Below, piece by piece: positions 49,242-60,398 of a stretch of DNA of 64,000 nt (within the stretch, counting starts at the first letter, position 1; each line of letters opens with the position of its first letter). A program made the translations under genes and the position numbers. The DNA comes from Mesodorylaimus sp. YZB2_4 (taxonomy: Eukaryota; Nematoda; Enoplea; Dorylaimida; Dorylaimidae). The stretch covers positions 62,001-126,000 of the forward strand of contig JASANH010000661.1 in assembly GCA_030248295.1 (NCBI GenBank), written 5' to 3'. Below the pieces are notes generated by a model. The model was not told the DNA's origin and searched no databases. It was given only the letters and a program-made list of their open reading frames with translations.

Positions 49242-50680
49242 CTACATAACTGATCGTGAGTCAATATGCCAATGAGACCCATGTGCAGTCTCACGCATTC
49301 TCGTCCAGCTGCTTTCATGAGCAGGTCTGGCAGCATGGAGATAAAACAAAGCAAGGATTAGTATAATATCGACTACTATGACGCTTTTATTCTTTTCATC
49401 TTCGACTGATGACGCCTCCTGCACTTGTAGCGTAGTGTCGCATATCATCCGCTTACATTGGGGCGGACATTGCTTCACGCTCATGATGGCTGCAGTTGCG
49501 TCGATGTCATGCCATGTCATTTACTCTCACCAAGCATCGTAAACCGCACTCAGGGGTGGAGCACACGAATACTACATATGCATACATACAAAACCAAACG
49601 ATAGCAAGATCAAGAAAGTCAGTTCTTACAAGCAACGCGCTATATTCAAAGCAGTACGGTAATTTGGTACCACTACAAAAATGTGGCTCAATGACGGTTC
49701 GAGAGCACTTCCGCGATATCTTTTGAGTCGATATCTTGGTTGACTTTGGATGCCATAAATTGCGCAGTTGTCATGTTTTCATCTGAGCGCATATCCACCG
49801 CACTGCAAGCATTTTTTGCCGACATATCTTAGTGCCTGACCAATAGCCATAATATTCGACTTTAGAGTAGCAATTGCCATTAGACTCAGTACAGAGTCCA
49901 ATATCCAGAATCGTGGATTAGATCCCGCGTCATATCAGTAAAGTGTACATCGATACGTCGATAACCCGAATAAGTCCCAAACCCATGCTGAAGGGGCTTA
50001 AAGTAAGAGACATAACACAGTCCTTGATCCAGGGTGGTGCTGTAATAGCCTAGCGAGTCGGGCTAGGCGTCGTGCGATGAGTGACGAAAGAAGAATCAAA
50101 GAGACTTTACTTCTGACGGCCGCACGGGACACCCACACAATACAGACAGACTGACTGACGAAAGCTCGACAGACTAAAAGGCGCCAACGGGCAAGGCAAC
50201 AACAACCAATCAGCGGACGCGCAAGGCGCGGCGAACAAAGAACGGGCAGGAAGGAAGTGTCTGACTCACCGGCAAGGCCGTCTGGGTCACCAGATCAAAA
50301 AGAGGGGGGCTAACCAAATTCGAATAGCCACACCCTTACCGTGCGTTCGACGATTCCCTGTTTATAGCATCCACGGCAATTAGAGAAAGACGCTGAATCT
50401 TCTTGGTCAGCCGCGCCATCGTACCCTATGGTTTGGGATATAGCCAAAAAGTAATCAAGGAGAGAACTGATATTATAACGGTCATGAAAGGAGAGAAAAG
50501 CTCTTTTGCCGCCACCCGCATTAGGAAGTTGATCGATAAAATATGGTCAAATATACGACATAGAGTAGTTGCGGGCATCAGCAGACAGCCCCATCCTGTA
50601 GGCTTTCTCTACATCGATCCATACTTTTGGGCATAGAAACATGGGCGGAAACTTATATTTGAGTTTACCACTCAACCGCA
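49242..50680 (-). pseudogene. DEG/ENaC channel C, fragmented pseudogene
   Basis: Read 5' to 3' on the minus strand: FPPMFLCPKVWIDVEKAYRM (near 50,640), a stop after MSYI, SSLLDYFLAISQ, then NCRGCYKQGIVERTV near 50,350. A ~292-bp insertion (50,041-50,332) follows. The coding resumes at LDQGLCYVSYFKPLQHGFG, TYSGYRRIDVHFTDMT, then degenerates. DENMTTAQFMASK and QDIDSKD (about 49,730) are separated by some 200 bp from HDIDATAAIMSVKQCP and ICDTTLQVQE (about 49,450). TM1, exons 1-2 and TM2 were not found. Blocks align with the third exon of channels A, B and D, so this is a dead paralogue broken by at least one insertion. Confidence 0.8.
50041..50332. repeat. Insertion in pseudogene C, LTR-like ends
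   Basis: The 292-bp segment interrupting pseudogene C begins TGTAATAGCC and ends GAATAGCCACA, so it starts TG and ends CA on either strand, as LTRs do. It is GC-richer than its surroundings. No convincing target duplication was found and no second copy in the window, so a solo LTR is only a suggestion. Confidence 0.4.
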
Positions 50681-51740
50681 CCAGTAATAAATGCTCAAAA
50701 CTTCATCAGAAAGCAGTAATGCACATGCCGCATACCACTGTAGTGATAATGGGGTTTATGGCCTAACTGGTTGCTCATTAGCAAAAGTCTCATTTTATGC
50801 GTCTAACCAGTTTTGGGGCCTGTGTCGGTCTTTGGTTCATGTTGGTGCCTTTTTCCTACTCACTCTCTGTTGCTCCCTGTGCCGAGAACAACCGCCTTTT
50901 CTTCGTCTCTTGTCTTCGCGTTGACCAAGCCCCGAGTCAGACCCCTGGCAAGGTAGGATACCTACAGGACTACACCACTGTGTAACGATGCTGTCTTCCG
51001 CTACCGGGTCCGCCAGGTTCCTATCTCCCAGCTACGGTATGAGGACCGCACCTAGGCCGGAGACTTACCAAGCTTCCACTGCTTCATTGCTGATGGCCTC
51101 GACCAATCACGCCCAGCTTTACTCAAATTCACGACACAACCGCACGTGCCCACAACCAAACGAGAGACTGACGATGAGAGCGAGCAAGCTCTCCTAAGCT
51201 CTGCAACTCTTCCTACCAGACAATGAATTGGCGCCACATTCAAACTCCTATAGACCGGACATCTCACGATTTCATCACAACTGCAATTTTTCAGGTAACT
51301 ACTATTAGCAGTTTACAGAAACCTTCTCATACATATCTGTTTAACTCCAGGAATTGCACATTTTTCTTCATGCATGCACACATGGAGCCTTGCATCCCAC
51401 GTGTTCATTCCGCGCAACTTCCAAGAATGTCAGACAAAGTCTAAGATGTGACGATGAGCAAAGGCTCTGAGTAATTTCTGTTTAAGGAAGGGTTCATATC
51501 AGAGAGTTCTCTAACATTCTCAGCAACTCTGATGATAGGGTGGGACTAGTCACAGTCTGAGAAGGATTTGGTGATTTCTAACAGGTCGTACAGTAGAAGT
51601 CCACAATGACATTTGATTCCTGAATATGACAAACAAGTTCTTGGATATGCCTGGCTGGATATGGCTGTATAATCTGTGCCCAAACACCAAATGTGCACCA
51701 ATAATAACCCCCTCGACAACCATTCATATTACGATTGCAA
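50681..51740. other. Intergenic, no gene recognised
   Basis: Short overlapping frames only. The left part would be upstream of pseudogene C; no exons 1-2 like those of the other channels were found here. Confidence 0.4.
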
Positions 51741-51744
51741 AACT

Positions 51745-53600
51745 ATTTACTGTGTTCAAAAGTCACAGGCACCCTTACATTTGTTTTTTAAATTGAGCCC
51801 TCAGACTTTATCCTCCTGGGATCGCATACAAAACCTCGATAAAAGACAACTTTACAAACTGCTCATGAAAACCATGCGGTGTCAAAATACACCTAGCTCG
51901 TTTTGTTAGTCCTTTTAGTCGGGTCACCAGCGAATCCCAAATTGCAATTAACTCATTGTCTTCCTCATAGGCCACCCTTGTTTGTCATATACACCCTGGG
52001 CACATTTCAACACCAAGTTTGCAACTGAGGCGATATGTTTATTTTGAAGACCCAGTACTCCAAAAATCCTATTTTCCTCACTAAGCGATACAGTATTGTC
52101 CAACTTTTTCAACAGTGCCTCCACTTGCTCCTATAAGTACTCAATTCTTGGGCATTTTACAAAAACGTGGTAGACATCTTCATGTCTCTCCACTCCATAC
52201 CCAACACTGCACTATTCACACATTCATATTAGACGTCTAAATCTGCAAAATCTGCAGGCAACGAGACTTTGTTTCTCGTATACAGTGCTTTATACAGCAA
52301 TGAGTAGTGCAAATTTAGTGCTATGCTATGCTATCTACTCTCTTGCCAAATACTTATCAGTGTTTGGCAAGAGAGTGAATATCCATCCACATTTTTGGTC
52401 CGAGTCAATCTACAGTACGCACTAAAATCTATCTGCTTCACTCCCAACTTTTCCTGCCAGTACTGTTGCATCGCTGTCGTCGCTTTCATGACTTTCTTCT
52501 CCAACATATGCTTATAACTAAACTTTGTCTTGACGTGTTTGATGAAATGAACTCGTCTTTATTGAACCCGAACAGTGTCGTCCAAGCCGACACTGTTCAG
52601 GTGCAATAAAGAAAATTTAGCAGACACCACGGCCCTACGTTTATCCTTTGTACAGTCGAGGGTGCTGCAATCATATGTAACTGGTTTGGCTTCGCGTCCA
52701 GCACTTTCCTGTAGAAATAATCAAAACTGACCTGCCACGCGGCATTATTGACTGCGCACATCCTGCGTAGTAAAAGCATCAGCCTAAAGCTAATACTTTG
52801 CTTTGTAGGGTAGGAGCAGGGTAGGCTATCCCAAGCTGCTCCTTGCTTCTCTCTAGAATGCACTTATTTATCATATTCACTTTTAAAGGATACCAACGAT
52901 ATCCATCAATTTGCCTCTCTACAAATCTCTGAAAATCGTTCTCAGGTGCGCAAATACCATCCTTTCGAGAGAAAGTATGTGTTGGCAATATGGATCCTAC
53001 CAAAATACGAGATCTCTTTATGGGGTACTTTGCTACTTACTTGTTAGCTGCCCTATGTGCTCCCCTGCCACCCAGTTTTCGCTAATTTCCAACCCGCTTC
53101 GTGAGATCCAAACCCATAAACTTTTATTTTCTCTGTCATAAATTGTCCCAGCTCCCCGTCTATTTCCAAATTACCCTTTGCTCCAACGCATAAGATTTTA
53201 GTTTTTGCTCTTTTTAGCGTCGCTCCTGATGCTTTCCTGAATTCGTCATGCACCCAAAATATCCGCTTCACTGAGTCCGTATCCGCCACCAGAAAATTTG
53301 TATCGTCAGCATAATTACTGATTTTTAGCTCATGCCCTAGCACGTCAATACCTCTTACACCCGTGTCGCTTCTTATATAATTGGCGACTGTCTCACAATC
53401 AGATAGTCGAACATACAGGGGTGCGAATAACAGACACCCTTGCCTGATTCCCCTGGTCTGGCAGAAAGCAGCCGAAACGTACCCATTCACCTGTACTGAC
53501 GACTTTACCATTCTAGCCTTATAGATAATTTTGATCCAATTCCCAAAAGTCTGGCCTAGGCCGTAATAATACAACACCCTGTGCAAATACTCCCAGTGCC
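51745..53600 (-). mobile_element. Decayed non-LTR retrotransposon (LINE) ORF2 fragment
   Basis: The minus strand encodes the second half of a reverse transcriptase: WEYLHRVLYYYGLG, TRGIRQGCLLFAPLY, ISNYADDTNFLVAD with the YADD catalytic motif, and ASGATLKRAKTKILCVG. The post-RT region continues through LLLRRMCAVNNAAWQ and SFDYFYRKVL to a C-terminal Cys/His motif (C-x13-HVFVKC near 52,170) and further coding to about 51,960. Frameshifts and stops occur throughout. The pattern is that of L1/Tx1-like elements. 5' truncation at about 53,600 is next to CCCATTGCC-type repeats. Confidence 0.75.
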
Positions 53601-54226
53601 AAAAATACTCCCATTGCCATTGCCCATTCCCATTGCCAAAAAATTTTATTTTGCGAAATGCGGGTTTTTGTTTATAAGACATCATAAGGTAAGCCGAATC
53701 GGGCAGGATTCATGTGATGATGCCCAATGGGTGCCATCTAATCCCTCATAAGACTCATTTCTCTTCCGGTCGATTTAGAATGTTTTATTTCTCAGTTTTT
53801 AGAAAATTCAAATTTCGCGGTCTTTCGCTTTAAAAAATTATATATATGAGGAATTAGTAGATGTCGATACGGGCCTTGTAAACTACGTTCATTCCGCGTC
53901 GAGTTATGTATCGGCGGTCGATCGCGAAGAAATCGCGAAGAATCAGACGACTACGAAAGCATACTCCTTTTGCGGCATCCCACACCCCATCTGCCAACTA
54001 GATTTATGTATCTGAGCATTCCTACCAAGATAGGTTTATAGGTGCTGTATCACAGAATGCATCAGATAGCCTCGTTAAGAATCAAATCTGAAGCAAGCGA
54101 GACTTAGTCTACTGTTCGTGAAGAAAATAGCCCGGCGTGGGCGAGCAGCGAGGAGGGTTGACCACTGTATAAATCCTGCGTTTAACTGTGGTTAAAAGCA
54201 CAAAAAACGCTGAAAAATATACTTAC
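53601..54226. other. Intergenic, no gene recognised
   Basis: About 600 bp. If the secreted-protein exon at 54,445-54,227 is real, its next exon should lie here or further left, but I could not identify one in phase with confidence. Confidence 0.35.
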
Positions 54227-54445
54227 TATATTACACGAGTCAGTATAATTCGTGCAGTTAATTTTGAAATGCATGATTTGTTGATGGTGGCCATTGTACG
54301 TTTCTACCGATTGTGTGTCCCACCAAATATCGGTCAAGGCTTGTCCAGGTTTCTCACATTTCAGAGTCTGGTTGGTGATGTCGAAAGGCTTACCATAAAT
54401 GACCTTCAAACTGAATAACATCGCAACAAAGCAAGCCGATGCCAT
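54227..54445 (-). CDS. Possible first exon of a small secreted protein
   Basis: A 73-codon stretch begins MASACFVAMLFSLKVIYG, a typical signal peptide, followed by a mature part with four Cys and three N-glycosylation sites (NQT, NCT, NYT), and ends at a consensus donor GTAAGT (54226-54221). The family is not recognised. Downstream exons were not located, so the protein is partial and the call weak; the alternative is a chance frame. Confidence 0.35.
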
Positions 54446-55806
54446 TTTGTTCTTTCCCTGAAACGACAAACCAACTTTTGAAAACGAGCACTTTAATCTG
54501 CACATAAAGGTTATCGAGGACAGTGGGAGGGGTCCCGCGTCTATTCCTGAGGCAGTTCAGTCCGCATATGCATGCCGTTTGCACTTCCATCAGCTCAAAA
54601 TGTTAGCCAGTAACCGTACCTCTGCTTCTTTATAAGGATGAGAGCGTAGCGAAGCGAACCACTACGTTCACTGTGCGACAGAGGACAATCCAAGCAGAGT
54701 CAAGTCGCTTCCTAGCGCTGGAAAGATACACATAAGAGCCCTGTTGCGTGCTTTTAACTTTTTTTTCACTTTTCAAATCGCACATTTCAGATCTGAGCGC
54801 TCGGGAAATCAATCTTTCCGAGTTCTTTTCATCAAGCGACAACCAGAATTTCCACATTCTGTCTCCCGCTCACTACACTGTAGCAGGGATAGATTGGAAA
54901 CGATCATTAGTCAGGCCAACACCAAATAACTAGTCTCAGAGCCCTTTACAGTATATTCCTATATTGGTAGAAATGCTCAGATACAGTACATAAATCTACT
55001 GTATAGTTTCTCAATCTTTCTGTGGCCGGCGCCTGCCAGTCGGGCCGCGGCGTCAGGCCGTCGGCTGCATACAGTACACAAACCGGGAGAATCAAAAGTC
55101 GAGGAACGACGAGGCCTTGGTACCTGCGCATCTCCATGATGAATTTCAAATGCCGCACCACATATGCTGTAAAAAATATCGTCGAACAGCAGTCTACAGT
55201 GTTTCTAAAGCTGGCAATGAGTATGAGGGAGATTCTTCGGATATGAATCAAACTAAGTTATCAAAGAAGTGACAAGCATAAAACTGGAGCTGCAAAAGCA
55301 ATTATCTTACAGAGGGCTAAATGGTTTTATCCGGATATATCGACAATCGGCCATTGTTATGCAAAATATTATCGGCCAAATGTAAATCAGCGTTGCTTCT
55401 CGAGGGTGGAGCCAAATTTTATCTCCTTGACTTCTGCAGCCTGAGACTTTTACAGTCCCGGGGAACATTCCCGCATTTGCGGGAGTGGCGCATCCTTGCA
55501 ACTAAAGTGCCTAAACTATCCTCCATACTGTTGTCGAGGTCAGTTTCTCCCTTTTTCTGCTGCATTTTCAGCATGTAAGTATGAGCTGGCCTACATTTTG
55601 GGCGATGGGATGACAATCGCCGAGCGATGGGCGATCTGCCTGTGTGGCTCCCACTTGATATTGGTAGTTTCGCCACCCTATTCTACGCACGGTTACAGTA
55701 CAGTATAAAGTGAGGGTCTGTCAAATGGAAGACCATCTTTCCGTATCTTGACAAATAAATCAGTTCGCACAAGCACGATCAGGAAAATTGCCTTCAGCAT
55801 CCAACC
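54446..55806. other. Intergenic, no gene recognised
   Basis: About 1.35 kb. Frames of 60-100 codons on both strands overlap without domain-like content. Scattered TACAGTA words occur but form no array. Confidence 0.4.
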
Positions 55807-57584
55807 TCATGTTATCGCGCTCATACTGTGTCTAGCTTTTCTAAACGAATAGCCAATAAAGAACATGATCATCTGGGCCAACGTCATGACAGTACCGCCT
55901 ATGAATAGACCGAGTGTGCCTCCAATGTTATTCACTAGTTGAGTGAACGAGTAAGTGCTCATCTCCTGGAACACCATTGTTCCACCTTGATAGACGGCGC
56001 CATGTTTGACCAACACTGTTAGTTGTGTGGCATTTGCGGCCAGGAGGCTTCTAATTGCCCTGTCCGACATTTGCTCCTGAATCTGTAATGTGATGTCGTA
56101 TATGACCTTGCGACATTTTGGTGGACATCGTTTGACACAACAGTCCGCAGCTCTTGCATCGATTTGGGCATTATCAACAGAACTAAAGAATTGGTTTAAT
56201 GTCCAATTCTCTGGGCGATATCTGTGCATGAAATTACACGTGTCCAAGGGAGAGGGACGATTTGGAGAGAATGATAGCCAGAGTAATCCGCAGTTCAGTC
56301 TCGCCTTGTACATGTCATTGTGACATTCAACCATGCATTGTTCTGCGGAGTAGGGGTCATTGAATTCCGATTCGTGACAAGGTGATTCAGGTTTATTCAA
56401 TGTGATGAAATTGTGAGCACTGAATTTGACCGTGTTGTAGTTGTATGTCCGAACCGTAAGTTTGGGATGTATCGAGAGCAGGGCGCCGGGAAGTGGATTA
56501 AAGTAGAAATCCCAATCTGGTGATACATCGATCATTCCCATGGTGGGATCTCGATATGTGATGGTGACAGATCGTGAGCCTGAGTAGATTCCAAATCCAG
56601 GTTCTGCTGGTTTCAAGTGGAAAGTGTAGCACATTCTCTGATCCAACAACACTTTGCCCACCACGTGGTCCTCTATGCAGCCTGAACAGCGATATGATGG
56701 GACTAACTCTTGTCCGCTTTCTTGTTTCAGGTCAGGTGAAATGGCTTTGAAATAGTCAAGCAGTGACTCGAAGTTCTGGCTGTTATAAATGGATAAAAAT
56801 TCGGTTCTAGCCGCGTCTAAATCTGATAGCGGCGGCTGCCAATCAAGAAAAGCTAGGGAGTATTGCAAGCTATCCATGGACAAACCCAGATTCATGGCCT
56901 TTTTCGTATCGAGCCAGGTTTTCGGACAGAGGACCAAAGGCGGGAAACTATATTCCGCTTCGCCGCCCGCCAGCTGCATCTGAAAGCAAAAAATATGGCT
57001 TTATCACCCTTATTCTAAGACCCCGTCATGACTCATCATTGTCAGAATAGTAGGAGTATACTTGCGCACAGAAATGAAATCAGTCTACCATTGGTCAAAA
57101 TGCTGTACTTACACTAGTAGCAGAAGGGTTGGACATGTACTCTTCTGTTGTCTGATAGAGCCAATAGAGGGTTGCACCAATTCCCAAGCAAAACAGCAAT
57201 ATCCAAGTGTATTTCAGCGGACGGTTTTTGGTTTTGATGGCTTCTTTCAATCCAACGACCGCCGTAATATTTTCTGCCAGTTGATGGCTCAGAGGGACTG
57301 CAAAAGAATTTCCCTGGTTCTCAGGATCCTTAAAAGAAGCTTTTTATTTTACCGAGCTTATCAATCGACGCTTTCGGCTCTCTGCTTTCATTTTGCTGTT
57401 TCTCAAATGCATGCGTCCAAACTTCGATCTTGGTCTCCAGGTTCGCAATTCTGTTTTCGATACTGATCAATCTTTTTTCAAGTGTTTCCATCATCACAAA
57501 AAGCTGGCCTCTCGGCACACGTCCAGCACTGACCGCTGTTGTGGTGGCTGACACACACGGAGTGAGAGGGAGTTCGGGAAGCAT
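55807..57584 (-). CDS. DEG/ENaC channel D
   Basis: Three exons (57584-57353, 57297-57113, 56979-55807), phases 1 and 0 as in channels A and B, give 529 aa. The longer N-terminus has a predicted helix (LEKRLISIENRIANLETKIE). Val-Gly replaces His-Gly (AVVGLKEAI). TM1 is YTWILLFCLGIGATLYWLY; the post-TM1 motif is SFPPLVLCPKTW. The outer domain has RCSGC, KPAEPGFGIYSGS, CMVECHNDMY and CCVKRCPPKCRK. TM2: NNIGGTLGLFIGGTVMTLAQ. It is more diverged from A and B than those are from each other and resembles pseudogene E (GGEAEYSFPPLVLCPK against GELEHAFSPICLCPK). Confidence 0.88.
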
Positions 57585-57984
57585 GGCTGGCTTGAGAAGG
57601 TAAATAATGAGTTCAATATCTAATGTTCAAAGAGGCTACTTCAGACTATAAGCGTGGACAGAAATTCCAACGATAATAGCTAACCCATTTCAATGGTTTC
57701 ATTTTTCATCGCGTGCACTGGCAGTTTATGATTAGACAGGTCGGTAGCTGCCAAGTTAACTCAGGGCAGATTGGAATGATTTCAGACCTTCTTTGTTTCT
57801 GTGCCATTCTGGACCCTCTGCGCCAGTAAACTCCGTGGTTTTGAACATTCTTGACCTAGTACAGTAGATGGTATTCCAATTTCTCCAGCAATGAGAGATC
57901 GACTGACACAGATCGAATCTTTCGGTCCTTAGTTTTTGAGGCAATAACAATCTCAAAAGAGACTGACTTCGGTTTGGGCTGATC

Positions 57985-58806
57985 ATGTGGCAGCCTATAA
58001 TTTTACTCATACATCCTTCCTTCATTCGCCGACGGTGTGTTGCTGGCCCACAGAACGCGCAGCGACCTTCAAGGGCTGCTACAAATGAGAAAGATCACCC
58101 GGAGGAATACAGTACGAAACTGGATCTAAAGAAAACAGAATATCTGGAATTCGGCGCCCAGACCGACGGCTGTGCAACAGTGGGGTCGCATATCAGCAAG
58201 ACAAAACAGTTGAAATACTTGGGATCCCACTTGGAGGCCTGGCTGATGTAAGACTGACGAGCGAGAACTCATAGCGCATGGCAGAAGTGGCGGCAGGTGA
58301 CAGGTGTACTGTGCGACTGTAAATGCCATTATACCTCAAATCGAGGGTGTACAAAACGGTGGTCAGTCCAGTCGCTCTACACAAATGGGAATGCTGGGCC
58401 ACAAGCAGGAAACACGAGCAGGCGCTGCACACACAATGGAAATAAGAATGCTACCATAGACACTCGGCTTGATAAGGATGGGCCAAGTGATGAACCCGGA
58501 TATGCGGCAGGTACTGGGATCGCACCCATACACGATAAGATAATAGAATCGAGACTGAGATGGCAGACATGCGATGCGCAGAGAGAGACCTGGACTCACG
58601 ATCAGTATCCCGAACAGCGATGGCAGTACGACCCCAGAGAAAACCTACCGCTCGATGGCCGAAGAAACAAAGTCTGGGCACTTTCAGAGAAGACGTGAAG
58701 AAAGTGAAAGCGAATCCACGAGAAGCAAACAGATCGGAAAAATAAAGCGCAGAAAATCGAATGCTACCCCAAGGCGGGACTAGAAGCTAGGAAAATGATG
58801 ATAATG
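57985..58806 (+). mobile_element. RTE-like LINE fragment, 3' half of ORF2
   Basis: The plus strand reads in shifting frames LKKTEYLEFGAQTDG, KQLKYLGSHLEAWL, WQKWRQVTGVLCD, APIHDKIIESRLRW and a Gly-Arg-Arg basic tail typical of non-LTR retrotransposon C-termini, then AAGGCGGGAC and an ATGATGATAATGA end. The 3' end matches the fragment at 6,700-6,880. Several frameshifts and 5' truncation make it inactive. Confidence 0.75.
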
Positions 58807-60398
58807 ACCTTCCTTCCCAGAAACGACTCGCACATTCTCTCTCACATGTACAGTAAGCTCCTCTATCAAGCCAATACTCGTGTATCCACCCCTTGAAGCA
58901 TTAACCGACTCACGTCAGGCTTTCCTATCAACATGCTGGGTTTCATGGACAGGAACATAAGCTAGCTGAGCTAACTTTTGCACTTTCCACCACTCAGAAA
59001 GGCGGCATCCGGGCAATAGTTCGCCACCAATTGTTCGCCATGCAATTGTTCGACAGGGCAGGGCATTTTTGGTCAATGGGAGGGACTTATTTCGTGATAT
59101 TTATCGTATATACAGTAGGTACACTGCCTTTTGCAAGACGGTGCTATCGTTCCTCTCATACGAGTAGGTACTTGTCCGTACACGTACTTGGAGCTTGGGA
59201 TTATGGGCTAGTCAAATACTCTAGTCTCTTTCACTGCGACAAAAGGGTACTGTTCCAGACATTCTACTTCTGCTTAAGCTACTCCTCAGGTCACCTCCAA
59301 GGTCACTAAGGTCACTCCTCAGGCCAAGATACAAAATATTCGCTAAATTTTACTGACGTCTTTGGTTTTTTAAACATCGGGTCAGGCAAATCAGAGAAAA
59401 TTAGAAAAGAAGTGGCAGGGTTCGGCATTTGTTGCGCATCGAAGAGGAAGAGGATGATTAGATCAGCAATTCTGGTGGCCCTGGTCAGCCATTGATTATA
59501 GCAAGATCACTGGCCGAATGGCTGGCAGGAATTATCGCTATTTTAAGGTTAAAGCCGCAGAGCGCCTATCAGCCAATCAGCAATGGGATTAAGAAATCAT
59601 GAGCTTGCCCCTAAAAGTCAGGCAAAGTCACCCCGTATGATGGTACTAGTTTTTCTAAATGTATTGCCGACATGATTTGCGTTTTCAGTGAAGCAATTAG
59701 GGTTTCTGTCGACAATTTTAAATTCTAGGGTGTTGCCTTATCGTCGCATAAATTAGGATCCTCACAAAGTTACTCAGCGAACAATCGCCCGGCGAACAAT
59801 AAACCCTGGCTAACAATTGCCCGGCTCATCGAGGGTCGGTAAGATGGTACTAGTTTCTCTGAATGCATTCCCGACATGATTTGTGTTTTCAGTGAAACGA
59901 TCAGGGTTTTCTGTCGAAAATTTTTAATTCTGGGGTGTTGCCTTATCTTCGCATAAAATAGGATCCTCACAAAGTTACTCAGCGACCAATTGCCCGTGAT
60001 TCCAGAAAGGCACATTACTTGTCTGTCCAGCTCCCTAAATGGTCCTTATTTATGTGTTTCTTTTTCCAAGCTTTCAAATTGTTAGGCTGACAGCGGCACT
60101 CCGCGCGCACTCCTCACAGTCAGCTTCTTAAATTACACGAAGAAGAAGAAACCAAGGGCGATATCAGCAACCTGCTCTGTTTTGCATGTGATGTCATACT
60201 TTAGCCATGCACTACACAGAGCACTCGAGGGCTAAGGCGGTGGGCTGCATGTCCGTTTCGCAATACAGGAGCATCTGATCTGTCCTCACACCTCACTAAA
60301 GTAGATATCACGTTGGTATACCGTAAGTGTTGTATGCATACTTCACACACATTTGCTAAGGGCATTTTAAGTGACTCAACCAGCAATTAATGTCTGTT
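58807..60398. other. Intergenic with a direct repeat
   Basis: Holds the duplicated unit at 59,639-59,996. Short ACAATTGCCCG/CAATTGTTCGCC words recur from 59,010 onwards. No coding exon recognised. Confidence 0.4.
59639..59996 (+). repeat. Direct repeat, two ~154-bp units
   Basis: Units 59639-59791 and 59843-59996 share GATGGTACTAGTTT, GACATGATTTG, CAGTGAA, GGGTGTTGCCTTATC and GGATCCTCACAAAGTTACTC with scattered substitutions; about 50 bp separates them. Confidence 0.8.
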
